Under the pieces are notes generated by a model. That model did no database searches, had not been told where the DNA came from, and saw nothing but the letters and a program-made list of their open reading frames with translations. DNA of 64,000 nucleotides from Lederbergia panacisoli (GTDB lineage Bacteria > Bacillota > Bacilli > Bacillales > Bacillaceae_C). Made by a program: the position numbers and the translations under genes. The stretch is taken from NCBI RefSeq assembly GCF_024626525.1, contig NZ_JANJGU010000015.1, positions 1 to 64,000 on the forward strand, read 5' to 3'. Shown one piece after another: positions 1-8,872 of this stretch; the first letter of the stretch is position 1; each line of letters starts with the position of its first letter.

Positions 1-79
1 GGGTTCAACTTCTAGTTTAGGAGACTTTTTTGCTTTCGTCCATAAAATGGCCCCCTATTATTCCAATTAATAGGAGGTA

Positions 80-200
80 AATTAAATTTATTTTTTGGCC
101 TGTGGATACATATGCAATGCTAGTGGAATATCTCCGCTTATATCTGCCTCTTATGCTGGTTTATATTCATTAGCAGGAAAATCTCCGCCTATTAATTCTA
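80..200. repeat. Short imperfect repeat in the left-end spacer
   Basis: The first 284 bases hold no convincing gene. Read on the minus strand, two copies of a GCGGAGAT(A/T)TTCC motif occur about 45 bases apart (around 132-145 and 178-191), and an AATAGG(C/A)GG-type motif also recurs. This looks like a short dispersed intergenic repeat, but with one locus in view I cannot tell its family or function. Confidence 0.3.
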
Positions 201-246
201 ATACCTTTACGAAAATCAACTATTAATAATAACAGAGCTTAAATGT

Positions 247-288
247 TAAAAATTCAGAGGGGGAACTAACCCATCTGAATTTTTTTAT
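247..288 (-). terminator. Intrinsic terminator of the phosphodiesterase gene
   Basis: An inverted repeat AAATTCAGA / TCTGAATTT with a G/C-rich inner part is bordered by A and T runs on both sides. It overlaps the stop codon of the phosphodiesterase gene and can work on the minus strand; the T run on the plus side suggests it may be bidirectional. Confidence 0.7.
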
Positions 289-2192
289 TTCGGTCCCAAT
301 TCTGGGATCCTTTCCCCTTCAACAAAATCTGGCTGTTTAATATCTATTAATTTATATAAAGTTGGTGCAATATCAAGGGTAGAAATTTCCGACTTAATTG
401 TTCTTTTTTGAATTCCATTTCCCGCAGCTAAAAATATCGGAAATAGTTCTTTTCTAGACGGATCGCCCCCGTGGTTGCCAAGCACCTCCGCGGTCAGAAC
501 TTTTTTTTCATCATCTTGAGACATATAGTATCCCTTTTTCGCTACTAAAAGAACATCGCCGGCATTTTTGTGCTCATATTGATTTTGACTCTTCTTGGTT
601 AACATGACTTTTTCATAAGGATTAATCTTACGTTCGAAAGAAGCAAAGAGCGCGGTATCTTTTATAGCATCAAAAGGTTCAGACATCCCTCTTTCCTCGC
701 CTATGAATTTTCCGTTAAATTGACCGTACGCATAGGAAAAGTATTGCTTGATCGGAATTCTCTTCTTTTTAACACGTACTTTTTTAAAGATAGAGGTAAT
801 TTCGTTGCGGACAGATGAGTATTCCTTCTGATCGACTACACCGAACTTTTGGGTCCTTTTAAAGTTGATAAATACATGTGCGATCGATCCGCTCGCGACA
901 GCAAAAGCTTTTGATTTTTTCGCATCAATTTTTCCTTCACGGTCTTTTACTAATAAACCATGTTTCTCAAGTTCCTCGTTAGGTGACAAGCTCGAATGAA
1001 CTGGCTCCATTCCATGGTCAGAAACAAGAAAAATTCGGTCCTTATCATTCATCTTTGAAAGAGTTTGGCCAAGCATATCATCGGTCAAATGATAGGCCCA
1101 ACGAATATAGCCCATATAAAGCTTGGATTTTTCTCTTGAATAACTCGGTTGCCTCGGGTCAATAAGCAAGTAATTATGCGACTCATGGTCAACTTGTGGA
1201 TAATAAAAGAATAGTAAGTCGGGCTTGTACCGTTCTTTTATAAATAGCGAGACATCTGTCGTCCACTGAGCAAAGCGGGTGCTAATCTCCTCGTATTCTT
1301 TTCGTGTTATCCATTTTTTCTTAAGTGCCCTATCATCATCTTGTACAGGAAAAAATCCGAAATTCTCATTGATAGTCTTTCTAAAACCTCGAGGGCCTTT
1401 AATGACAGCTGATGTCACTGCTGTCCTGTATAATTTAGCATCGGAAAGATCAGGATTTTTTGCTTTTACTTTAAATGTAAACCCCGCTAATTCCTTGTTT
1501 TTAGCCTGAAAGGAAAGGGAACCCCATGCATTTACATACACTTTTTCTGCGGATTGCATATTCGGCTCGAAGGAAACATAAAGTTCCTTTTGCTTACCAG
1601 AACTTTTCGCCATAATGTAAACCGTACGATTGCCCATCTTATCTAGTTTTAGTGGAAAACTCGCTTTTTTAAAGCTTTTTTCTGACTTAAAATCTAAGGA
1701 TACATAATCACTATCGGCCCATGTATCACCATAATAGATTGCATAATTCGCCGCATTTCCGAACTTCGGATTGGAACCGGGAAAAAGAATCGTTGCCGTC
1801 GTTTTTCCTTCTTTCCGAGCTATAGACCATACGGGTTTGGCATCAAGCGAAGAAAAAAAGGCACTGTCGAGGTTTGTTAACTTTTTGCTCGGCTTGTGAA
1901 TTTCATTGCTGACCATCCCAGTTGCGCTCGGTCTTGCACCTGTTGCAATAGCGGCATGAGAGGAAGAAGTTAAGGATGGGAAAATGGTCTGTACTTTTTC
2001 CGCATACATTCCCTTGTCTGCCACTTCGGTAAAATGTGGCATGTCCCCCTCCTTCATATACCTTTCCAAATAGTCGTGGCGCATACCATCAAATGAAACT
2101 ACCATGGTTGAGGCTTTTTTCTCCGCACTCAATGCAACGGAAGGAAGGACTATCATACATATAAAAGTAAGTAATAACAGTTGTTTTTTCAT
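285..2192 (-). CDS. Secreted alkaline-phosphatase-superfamily phosphodiesterase
   Basis: A 635-residue exported protein of the type I phosphodiesterase/nucleotide pyrophosphatase family. The start is placed at the ATG at 2192 because it opens a clear signal peptide (Met-Lys-Lys, hydrophobic core, Ala-Leu-Ser-Ala cleavage near residue 22) and has an AGGTG-type ribosome binding site; an upstream in-frame start would spoil the signal. Metal-site features of the superfamily are visible: SFDGMRHD with Asp35, the nucleophile region FPSLTSSSHAAIATG with Thr75, a VSDHGME motif and a late NHGGDP motif. It probably hydrolyses a phosphodiester or phosphomonoester outside the cell; the substrate cannot be read from the sequence. 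It stands alone with its own terminator. Confidence 0.85.
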   Translation of the reverse strand: MKKQLLLLTFICMIVLPSVALSAEKKASTMVVSFDGMRHDYLERYMKEGDMPHFTEVADKGMYAEKVQTIFPSLTSSSHAAIATGARPSATGMVSNEIHKPSKKLTNLDSAFFSSLDAKPVWSIARKEGKTTATILFPGSNPKFGNAANYAIYYGDTWADSDYVSLDFKSEKSFKKASFPLKLDKMGNRTVYIMAKSSGKQKELYVSFEPNMQSAEKVYVNAWGSLSFQAKNKELAGFTFKVKAKNPDLSDAKLYRTAVTSAVIKGPRGFRKTINENFGFFPVQDDDRALKKKWITRKEYEEISTRFAQWTTDVSLFIKERYKPDLLFFYYPQVDHESHNYLLIDPRQPSYSREKSKLYMGYIRWAYHLTDDMLGQTLSKMNDKDRIFLVSDHGMEPVHSSLSPNEELEKHGLLVKDREGKIDAKKSKAFAVASGSIAHVFINFKRTQKFGVVDQKEYSSVRNEITSIFKKVRVKKKRIPIKQYFSYAYGQFNGKFIGEERGMSEPFDAIKDTALFASFERKINPYEKVMLTKKSQNQYEHKNAGDVLLVAKKGYYMSQDDEKKVLTAEVLGNHGGDPSRKELFPIFLAAGNGIQKRTIKSEISTLDIAPTLYKLIDIKQPDFVEGERIPELGPK

Positions 2193-2353
2193 GTCAGTAA
2201 CACACCTATCTCCTACTAAGATTGTATGGTGTTTACCCGTACGCAACAGAGTCTAAGCCTTTGCCTTAATTCCAATATTACGGATGACAAATAATGAATA
2301 CAAATTGAATAGAGGGGGAAAATTTACTATAGATATTTTTGATGGAGGTCATT

Positions 2354-2920
2354 ATGCCGAAGCCTGGACTAATTTTTGAATCTGCTATTAATGTCATACA
2401 GTCACTTACAGATAATAGAAAAAACCCTTTGCATATAGGAGAGGTGATGGCCTGTTGGTCATACCTTGCTTTTGTCGAAAACATCATTACTTTTGAAGAA
2501 GTTGGCCTAAATACAACAATAAACGACGGAGTGAAAGAGTTATACGAAGATAGTAAAAAAGTAGCCACAAATCATAAAATGGAGCTGACTAAATTAATGC
2601 GGCAAGAAGGAATACCTTTGCCAAGTTCTCCAGAAAATAAACCATTGTCAGACCCAGCTGCCATACCATTTGGAGTAAAATTTACAGACGATGAACTCGT
2701 TAACACGCTAAATATGAACTTTGTCGTTGCCGCCGATTTGTGTGCAGCTGCTGCCAGCCAATCAGTTCGAACGGATATCGCTCTCATGTTCCTCAAATTT
2801 CAAGTTGATAAATTATGCCTAGGTTTAAAGGCAAAGGAATTAATGCAAAAAGAAGGCTGGCTCAAAATCCCTCCTTTTTACACCTCGCCTGGATTGCCTA
2901 ATAATGAACAAAGCAATTGA
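2354..2920 (+). CDS. DUF3231 family protein
   Basis: A 188-residue helical protein matching the pattern of the DUF3231 family of Bacillales (an N-terminal HIGEVMACWSYL-type helix and a second similar helical half). The ATG at 2354 is chosen because GGAGG lies five bases upstream; TTG 2339 and ATG 2342 are in frame but lie before that site. The function is unknown. The protein has no signal peptide or clear membrane segment. It is monocistronic, with a spacer of about 340 bases before the riboswitch of the pilus operon. Confidence 0.75.
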   Translation: MPKPGLIFESAINVIQSLTDNRKNPLHIGEVMACWSYLAFVENIITFEEVGLNTTINDGVKELYEDSKKVATNHKMELTKLMRQEGIPLPSSPENKPLSDPAAIPFGVKFTDDELVNTLNMNFVVAADLCAAAASQSVRTDIALMFLKFQVDKLCLGLKAKELMQKEGWLKIPPFYTSPGLPNNEQSN

Positions 2921-3261
2921 ATAATAAAGAGTCTAAAATACCCTTTCCAAAATTAAGTTGGAAAGGGTTTAATGCTTTAATGAGATAAGACTGCAGACAA
3001 CTAAAATCACTTCTATCGCATAAATTGAAGTTTCCCCTCGTTTCTCATACTTTATTCTGTAAATATAGCTATTCCGCACTAGAGAAGCGCATTTTATGTA
3101 ATAGGACATGCGCTTTTTTGCCTACAAAACCAAAAGGAGAACAGGAAAATTAAACCAAAATTACTAGTTAGAATTTTTAGAAAACAGGCACAAGAACCTA
3201 TTCCCTATTCTGAAAAGTAAGACTAGTATTAAAGCTAAGAGACGTAACGACATAGGTTACC

Positions 3262-3362
3262 ATATCTCGACAAAGGCAAACCTGACGAAAGTCAGGGACG
3301 CAAAGCTACAGGGGCTTATGTGCTATAGCGCATTGCCAGCCAGCTACCGAAGGAACGGGTAA
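3262..3362 (+). ncRNA. Cyclic di-GMP-I (GEMM) riboswitch
   Basis: The conserved core is present: AGGCAAACC, a short hairpin CCTGAC-GAAA-GTCAGG, then GGGACGCAAAGC, followed by a second variable hairpin and a closing CTACCG. This is the hallmark of the GEMM-I class, which binds cyclic di-GMP. It lies about 140 bases upstream of the DUF192/Tad pilus operon on the same strand and is followed by an intrinsic terminator at 3446-3484, so control is probably by transcription termination. Whether ligand turns the operon on or off cannot be decided by eye. Confidence 0.9.
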
Positions 3363-3445
3363 AAAGTTAGAGCGAAGATCAGTTCTTCATGTTTATGGGG
3401 AAATGTTCACATATACATGAAAAAACAATTCTACCTTCTAAACGT

Positions 3446-3484
3446 ATGAACCTCCCTTTCGGTATTGGCGGGGTTCATTTTTTT
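3446..3484 (+). terminator. Terminator hairpin of the riboswitch expression platform
   Basis: ATGAACC and GGTTCAT arms with extra inner C/G pairs are followed by seven T residues, 14 bases before the start codon of the DUF192 gene. The only gene start downstream is that of the pilus operon, so the hairpin is best read as the regulated terminator of the c-di-GMP riboswitch. Another inverted repeat (TTCATGT/ACATGAA, 3387-3423) lies between aptamer and terminator. Confidence 0.8.
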
Positions 3485-3498
3485 GTGGAGGTGAATGT

Positions 3499-3843
3499 AT
3501 GAAGGGAATGGACAAAGATACGGGTCAAGTAATTGTGGAAAATTTGAAGCCTGCTTATTCTTTTATGAAAAGGCTTAAAGGGCTTATGTTCCAGAAAACC
3601 TTGAAACCGGGATCGGGTGTCCATATAAAACCGTGCCAATCGATTCATACCTTTTTTATGAAATTTCCAATTGACGTCATTTATTTAGATAAAGAGATGA
3701 ACGTCGTTGGAATGCAACAAGCTTTACCGCCAGGGAAGCTAGGCAAACGTTTTAAAAATGTACATTCTGTCATTGAAATGAAAGCGGGGACAATCTCAAA
3801 GTGTAATGTAATTGTTGGACAAGCACTCATACTAAAAAACTAA
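3499..3843 (+). CDS. DUF192 family protein, first gene of the Tad pilus operon
   Basis: A 114-residue DUF192 protein: the family's central signature is visible as GLMF, then GVHIKPCQSIHTFFMKFPID followed by VIYLD. The start has a GGAGGTG site. It is the first gene after the c-di-GMP riboswitch and ends nine bases before the Flp pilin gene. DUF192 proteins are known next to Tad clusters in other Firmicutes, but their role there is not established. No signal peptide is seen, unlike many DUF192 proteins of Gram-negatives, so it probably acts in the cytoplasm. Confidence 0.85.
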   Translation: MKGMDKDTGQVIVENLKPAYSFMKRLKGLMFQKTLKPGSGVHIKPCQSIHTFFMKFPIDVIYLDKEMNVVGMQQALPPGKLGKRFKNVHSVIEMKAGTISKCNVIVGQALILKN

Positions 3844-3852
3844 AGGGGATAA

Positions 3853-4041
3853 ATGACAATGAAAAACTTTTTAACGAATTTCTTTAAGGAAGAAGAAGGA
3901 CAAGGTATGGCGGAGTATGCGTTAGTACTTGGTATTGTCGCAGTTGGTGTAGTCGGAATACTAGTGTTTTTTGGGGAATCAATTGTTGAAAAGTTAACTG
4001 AAATTGCGCAAGAGTTTTCTGGTAAAACATACACACCGTAA
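3853..4041 (+). CDS. Flp-type (type IVb) pilin
   Basis: A 62-residue prepilin, the presumed main subunit of the Tad pilus. It has a short charged leader ending EEEGQG, the Flp processing motif followed by MAEYALVL and a hydrophobic helix of about 20 residues. Cleavage by the A24 peptidase encoded next is expected just after a Gly in this motif; the +5 Glu in MAEY is the conserved Flp glutamate. Two in-frame ATGs (3853 and 3859) are possible; AGGGG lies 4 or 10 bases upstream, so the second may be used. Confidence 0.9.
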   Translation: MTMKNFLTNFFKEEEGQGMAEYALVLGIVAVGVVGILVFFGESIVEKLTEIAQEFSGKTYTP

Positions 4042-4086
4042 TTTACTTTAACTTTTGACAAACTTTTTTCAAGGAGGAGGACCCTC

Positions 4087-4605
4087 ATGCAAATCATCGA
4101 TTGGTTATTATTAATTATTCTTGCAATCTGTTTCATTACCGATGTGCGGGAACGGAAAATTTATAATAAGATTTTGCTGCCGGCTCTCCTCCTTGCGATT
4201 ATATGGAATATAGTAACAGAAGGTTTAAGCGGATTCGGCAGCTCCATGCTCGGAATGACTGCCGGATTTTTGCTCCTTTTGATTCCATACTTGATGAAAG
4301 GCATGGGAGCAGGTGATGTGAAATTATTAGCGGTCATCGGTGCAATGAAAGGAGCATCTTTTGTCTTATTGACCGGTGTATATATGGCCATCATTGGAGC
4401 GGGAATCGCAGTGATCTTAATCGCGTGGAGACTATTACGTTCACGTCAGTTACTCACTTTATTTTATAGAAACAGCCTCATGAATTTTAGAATGAAACTT
4501 GAGCTTATTCGTTCTTATTCCTCTAACAAAGCTTTCCCCTACGGAGTTGCAATTGCTTTTGGAGCAGTTGTCACCTTACTTACGAACGGAGTGATTAGCC
4601 TATGA
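4087..4605 (+). CDS. A24 family prepilin peptidase (TadV/CpaA type)
   Basis: A 172-residue membrane aspartyl protease that matures Flp and TadE-type pseudopilins. The two family aspartates are present: Asp19 in FITDVRERKIYN and Asp77 in GMGAGDVKLLA (the GxGD motif). It lacks the N-terminal methyltransferase domain of the larger PilD type, which is usual for TadV/CpaA. Several hydrophobic segments fill the rest. A strong GGAGGA site precedes it. Its stop overlaps the start of the TadE gene by four bases. Confidence 0.9.
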   Translation: MQIIDWLLLIILAICFITDVRERKIYNKILLPALLLAIIWNIVTEGLSGFGSSMLGMTAGFLLLLIPYLMKGMGAGDVKLLAVIGAMKGASFVLLTGVYMAIIGAGIAVILIAWRLLRSRQLLTLFYRNSLMNFRMKLELIRSYSSNKAFPYGVAIAFGAVVTLLTNGVISL

Positions 4606-4985
4606 TTAGGGACGAGAAAGGCCAGTCTTTAGTCGAGTTTGCGCTTGTCATTCCTATTTTTTTATTGCTCATCCTCTTTATTGTAGATTTGGGAAGAGTG
4701 GCCTATACGTATACAGCTCTCCATTTCACAGTTCAAGAAACAGTACGGATTGGTAGTTTTGGTCATGAAGACGCGGAAATGTCCACATATGCACGCAACC
4801 ATTTTACTGCTGGAAATCCAGATAAGCTTGCGATAGCGATCTCCCCTTCTAAAGCAAATCGGAAGTCGGGAGATTACGTAAAAGTGGAGTTCACATATTC
4901 TCTTAATCCTATCATGCCACTTGCTAATCTCGTAGTATCCGGACCTATCAAACTAAAAGTAGATTCGACAATACGAGTAGAATGA
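4602..4985 (+). CDS. TadE-like pseudopilin
   Basis: A 127-residue minor pilin. The N-terminus EKGQSLVEFALVIPIFLLLI is the TadE signature: a Gly processing site, conserved Glu five residues later and a hydrophobic helix. The rest is a small extracytoplasmic domain. It starts within the stop of the peptidase gene (ATGA overlap), which suggests translational coupling, and is followed nine bases later by the TadG-like gene. Confidence 0.9.
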   Translation: MIRDEKGQSLVEFALVIPIFLLLILFIVDLGRVAYTYTALHFTVQETVRIGSFGHEDAEMSTYARNHFTAGNPDKLAIAISPSKANRKSGDYVKVEFTYSLNPIMPLANLVVSGPIKLKVDSTIRVE

Positions 4986-4994
4986 GGGATTGCG

Positions 4995-5900
4995 ATGAAG
5001 TTTTTGAAACGGCTAGTAACTAATGAAGACGGCAATATCGTTCTTATGTCTACCTTTCTTTTCCTCGCCCTCACAGCATTTGCAGGACTTGTCGTGGATG
5101 GTGGACATTTATATTTAACAAAAGCGCATCTTCAAAAAGCCGCAAATGCTGCTGCACTTTCTGGAGGGCAGGAATTAACTTCCGACCAAGAATCGAAAGT
5201 AAAGAGTCTTGTGGAAAATATTGTCGATGCCCACGGAGAGTCGTTATCTCTTAAAAATGTCGAAATAGAGATGGAGAAAAAGGTTTCGGTTAATCTTACG
5301 AAATCAGTAGACTTATTCTTCTCAAGCATTTTTGGAATGCAGGCCGTAAATGTTTCTACTAAAGCAACTGCACAAATCGGGTCAATGGGTCGTGCGTATG
5401 GTGCTGCGCCAATCGGGATCAATGACTCCGTCCAATTGAATTTTGGAGAAGAATATACCTTGAAGGTAGATGAAACCGGTGGAGAAACTGGGTTTTTTGG
5501 TATTTTGGGTCTTCAAGGACCTGGAGCAAAATTATATGAACAAAACTTAATGCATGGTTTCGATGGTGAATTAAAGGTAGGGGATATCGTCAATACGGAA
5601 TCAGGTAATATTGCAGGTCCTACACAGCGTGCTGTCGATTATTTAGTAAAGACTTGCAACGACATGAATGCAAAAGATTGCCCCCGTATTTTACTCATCC
5701 CTGTTTACAAACCGTATAACGTCGATGGAAATAAAATGAAGGAAGTAAAAATAACTGGTTTTGCTCATTTTTATATTTCTGAACCAATGAACGATAACGA
5801 CAAAACAATTAAAGGAATCTTTTTAAAGAGAGTTACAACGGGTTTTGAAACCGAGGACGCGTTAAACAAAGGGGCTTATTCCCTTAAATTAGTAGAGTAG
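4995..5900 (+). CDS. TadG-like pilus assembly protein
   Basis: A 301-residue protein with the N-terminal TadG/TadE-like module: a short leader with NEDGNIVLMSTFLFLALTA, one hydrophobic segment and the GLVVDGGHLYLTKAHLQ motif (residues about 35-52) common to Flp-assembly TadG N-terminal domains. The remainder, rich in Gly and Asn, has no recognisable von Willebrand A motif, so this is shorter than full TadG. It is likely anchored at the cell surface with the pilus. Neighbours overlap or lie within ten bases. Confidence 0.8.
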   Translation: MKFLKRLVTNEDGNIVLMSTFLFLALTAFAGLVVDGGHLYLTKAHLQKAANAAALSGGQELTSDQESKVKSLVENIVDAHGESLSLKNVEIEMEKKVSVNLTKSVDLFFSSIFGMQAVNVSTKATAQIGSMGRAYGAAPIGINDSVQLNFGEEYTLKVDETGGETGFFGILGLQGPGAKLYEQNLMHGFDGELKVGDIVNTESGNIAGPTQRAVDYLVKTCNDMNAKDCPRILLIPVYKPYNVDGNKMKEVKITGFAHFYISEPMNDNDKTIKGIFLKRVTTGFETEDALNKGAYSLKLVE

Positions 5901-5908
5901 GTGGGAAA

Positions 5909-6574
5909 ATGCGTTCGCGCACATTATTTTTATTAGCGATATTAATGGGTTTAATCACCACGATGCTTTTTGTATTCAGCATGAAAAATGAGCAGCCTGC
6001 AGCTAGCGAAACGATTGAAATGGCAGATGTGGTCGTAGCAATTTCCCCCATTAAAATAGATCAAGTCATAACAGACGAAATGATAGAGCTAAGAGAGATT
6101 CCGTTAGATCAAAAACATGTATCGGCTGTTAAAAATAAAGAAGATGTCATTGGCAAACTAGCAGCAGCAAAAATTGAACCGGATGAAGTGATTCTCCTAC
6201 ATCGACTGCAAACTAAGGAAGAACAATCAGCAAGTTTATCAAAAAAAGTAACGGATGGATTACGTGGAGTATCCATTGGACTAAATATCGTACAGTCAAT
6301 CACTAATCTCGTAGAACCGGAAGATTATGTAGATGTAATTCATACAGTAAAAAAGAAAAAAGGAACAGAAGAAATCGTAATTACAAAACAAATACTTTCG
6401 AATGTCCGCGTATTAGCAATTGGTCAGAAATTGACCATTACAAGTGACAATAATGAAATAATCGAATTCGGAGAAGTGACTTTAGAGCTCTCTCCCGAAG
6501 ATTCCGTAAAAATAGTAAATGCCCATGAAACAGGATCACTACACTTGGCCATTCATTCGCGTATCCAAAAATAA
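5909..6574 (+). CDS. cpaB: Flp pilus assembly protein CpaB (SAF domain)
   Basis: A 221-residue protein with one N-terminal membrane segment (residues about 5-24) and a SAF domain (about 40-110), containing VVVAISPIKIDQVITDEMIELREIP-like elements split across the usual beta-clip fold, then the RcpC-type C-terminal region (DYVDVIHTVKKKKG). In Gram-negatives CpaB/RcpC works with the outer membrane secretin; there is no secretin here, as expected for a Gram-positive cell, so it probably acts in the envelope around the pilus. Confidence 0.85.
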   Translation: MRSRTLFLLAILMGLITTMLFVFSMKNEQPAASETIEMADVVVAISPIKIDQVITDEMIELREIPLDQKHVSAVKNKEDVIGKLAAAKIEPDEVILLHRLQTKEEQSASLSKKVTDGLRGVSIGLNIVQSITNLVEPEDYVDVIHTVKKKKGTEEIVITKQILSNVRVLAIGQKLTITSDNNEIIEFGEVTLELSPEDSVKIVNAHETGSLHLAIHSRIQK

Positions 6575-6600
6575 ACCGACAGAAAGGAGACTATCATACC

Positions 6601-7449
6601 ATGGAACAAGACGTGACGAAAACAGGAAAAGTAATCGCGGTCTGCAGTGCAAAAGGCGGTGTTGGCCAAACGATGATTGCCAGCAATCTAGCAATTGCTC
6701 TACATAAACAAAATTTATCGATTGCACTTGTAGATGGAAAATTGCAGTTTGGCGATATCGCTGTTGCCCTTAATCTAAGGACAAGTATGACGATTAAAGA
6801 TGTCGCTGAAGAATTTGACAGCATTGACCATACACTTATATCAAACTATATGTTTGAGCATGAATCTGGCATTCACGTCCTTCCAGCACCGGACCGCCCT
6901 GAGTACGCTGAACTCATTACAAAAGAAATAATGGTTAAGACCATTACAATGCTTCAACAACAATTCGATTACATTATCATCGATTGCGGCTACGCATTCC
7001 ATGAAACGACCCTCGAACTTCTAGATTTAACTGATGAAATACTTGTGGCAACAACACTTGAAATGATTTCTCTCAGGAATACGAAACAATTACTTGAAAC
7101 TTTTGCACAACTAGATTTTATGGAAAAGACAAAGATAATTGTTAATCGATATGACATGGAAAGCCTCATTAAGGCCGAGGATGTACCTGTCATGCTAAAT
7201 GTAGAAGAAGCGCATTACATATCTAATGACTTTAAATTAACAAGTCAATCGTTGAATATTGGTATCCCTATCCTTAGCCTTAGAAGTCGATCGGCCATTG
7301 CTAAGGATATATTTAAACTATCAGGAAAGCTTTTTAAGAAGACGTCAGACGTAAGTGGTAGCAAAGTTAAAGCAAAACGCTCAGTAAGCTTCTTTAAAAG
7401 ACAAAAGCGTGGTGGAAGAAATGAGTTTATTAAATCGACTGCAAAATAA
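6601..7449 (+). CDS. TadZ/CpaE-like MinD/ParA family ATPase of the Tad system
   Basis: A 282-residue cytoplasmic protein of the MinD/ParA superfamily, whose pilus members (TadZ/CpaE) mark the assembly site. The deviant Walker A reads CSAKGGVGQTMIASNLA: the signature Lys18 is kept but the usual P-loop lysine before Thr is Gln23. The switch-like DGKLQFGDIA and the hydrophobic IIIDCGY strand follow. Some TadZ proteins are atypical ATPases, so loss of hydrolysis would fit the family, but this is inference. The last 29 bases overlap the start of tadA in another frame. Confidence 0.85.
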   Translation: MEQDVTKTGKVIAVCSAKGGVGQTMIASNLAIALHKQNLSIALVDGKLQFGDIAVALNLRTSMTIKDVAEEFDSIDHTLISNYMFEHESGIHVLPAPDRPEYAELITKEIMVKTITMLQQQFDYIIIDCGYAFHETTLELLDLTDEILVATTLEMISLRNTKQLLETFAQLDFMEKTKIIVNRYDMESLIKAEDVPVMLNVEEAHYISNDFKLTSQSLNIGIPILSLRSRSAIAKDIFKLSGKLFKKTSDVSGSKVKAKRSVSFFKRQKRGGRNEFIKSTAK

Positions 7450-8869
7450 AAAATCAATTGGCAATGAAGTTAAACAGGTCGCGTTGAATCAAACACCCAT
7501 ATCTACTGCAGTTCCTTCGCCACCCCCTACTCCAGTAGTCCAAATAGTCGAAAAGCGTGTTCCGGAACAGGTGGCAGAACAGAAAGTTTCTAAACCAAAG
7601 AAGCGGTTAAATGAAAAAGAAGATGAATTTAAAAAGCTTGTACATAAAGAAATTTTACAAGAAATTGAATTAGACGAAAATACAGATGATCTCAAACATA
7701 AAATTGAAAATATCATACTTGAATTAATGAAAGAAGATGAAAGTTACCGTAAATCAATTGACAGGAAAAAAATAACGAATGAACTCGTCAATGAATTGAC
7801 AGGTTTCGGTCCAATTAATCCGCTTTTACTTGATGATCATGTGTCAGAAGTTATGGTCAATGGACCAGATCAAGTGTATTGTGAACGAAACGGACGGTTA
7901 GAAAAAACGAATGTTGTTTTTAGGGATAACGAACATGTAATGAACGTAATTGAACGAATTGTCGCTCCGCTCGGAAGAAGAATTGACGAAACGAGTCCGA
8001 TGGTTGATGCAAGACTACCTGATGGCTCTCGTGTGAATGCAATAATACCTCCCCTTGCACTAAACGGTCCGACGATTACAATACGGAAATTTGCAAAAGA
8101 TCCATTTACTATACAGGACTTAATTCGTTTTGGAACTGTAACCGAAGAAATGTCACTTTTCATGGAAGCTTGTGTAAGGGCAAGGCTGAATATTTTTGTA
8201 AGTGGTGGGACAGGGTCGGGAAAAACGACGACATTGAACGTTCTTTCTAGCTTCATTCCTGACGATGAACGGATTGTTACAATTGAAGATGCTGCTGAAC
8301 TTCAACTTAGACAAGACCATGTAATATCGCTTGAATCACGTCCGGCAAATATCGAAGGATCAGGGGCAATATCCATTCGTGACCTTGTTAGAAACTCGCT
8401 TCGCATGCGGCCGGATCGCATAGTTATCGGGGAGGTGCGTGGAGCGGAAGCACTCGATATGCTTCAAGCGATGAATACTGGACATGACGGTTCCCTAGCT
8501 ACTGGGCACTCCAATAGTCCACGTGATATGATATCCCGTCTTGAAACGATGGTTCTACTCGGGGGTATTGATCTTCCTGTCCGGGCAATCCGCGATCAGA
8601 TTTCAGGTGCGTTAGATTTGATTATCCAACAATCTCGCTTAAAAGATGGGACACGCCGAATAGTTAATGTGACAGAAGTTCAAGGACTTGAAGGAGATGT
8701 CATCGTACTTCAAGATGTTTTCGTTTTTAAACAAACGGGAGTTGATGAAAACGGAAAAATCATAGGAAAAATGGTTCCAACGGGTGTACGGCCAAAGTTT
8801 TATGAACGGCTCGAATCATCCGGGATCTTTATTCCACCGCATGTATTTATCGAGAAAGGCGGTATATAA
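7421..8869 (+). CDS. tadA: Pilus assembly ATPase TadA/CpaF
   Basis: A 482-residue secretion ATPase that powers Flp pilus assembly. Walker A GGTGSGKT (residues 262-269, Lys268), the IVTIEDAAELQL Asp box, Walker B RIVIGEVRG and the GHDGSLATGHSNS His box are all present, with the N-terminal CpaF domain before them. ATG 7421 is chosen over GTG 7409/7412 because GGTGG sits five bases upstream. The N-terminus (residues about 25-60) is Pro/Lys-rich and probably flexible. Confidence 0.95.
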   Translation: MSLLNRLQNKKSIGNEVKQVALNQTPISTAVPSPPPTPVVQIVEKRVPEQVAEQKVSKPKKRLNEKEDEFKKLVHKEILQEIELDENTDDLKHKIENIILELMKEDESYRKSIDRKKITNELVNELTGFGPINPLLLDDHVSEVMVNGPDQVYCERNGRLEKTNVVFRDNEHVMNVIERIVAPLGRRIDETSPMVDARLPDGSRVNAIIPPLALNGPTITIRKFAKDPFTIQDLIRFGTVTEEMSLFMEACVRARLNIFVSGGTGSGKTTTLNVLSSFIPDDERIVTIEDAAELQLRQDHVISLESRPANIEGSGAISIRDLVRNSLRMRPDRIVIGEVRGAEALDMLQAMNTGHDGSLATGHSNSPRDMISRLETMVLLGGIDLPVRAIRDQISGALDLIIQQSRLKDGTRRIVNVTEVQGLEGDVIVLQDVFVFKQTGVDENGKIIGKMVPTGVRPKFYERLESSGIFIPPHVFIEKGGI

Positions 8870-8872
8870 AAA

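Noticed and set aside
2278-2568. Minus-strand frame of 96 codons opposite the DUF3231 gene
   Set aside because: The plus-strand gene has family similarity and a ribosome binding site; this frame has neither.
6601-7449. Chromosome-partitioning ParA or MinD proper
   Set aside because: The position inside the pilus operon and the altered Walker A point to TadZ/CpaE, not to a partition gene; no parB or minC is adjacent.
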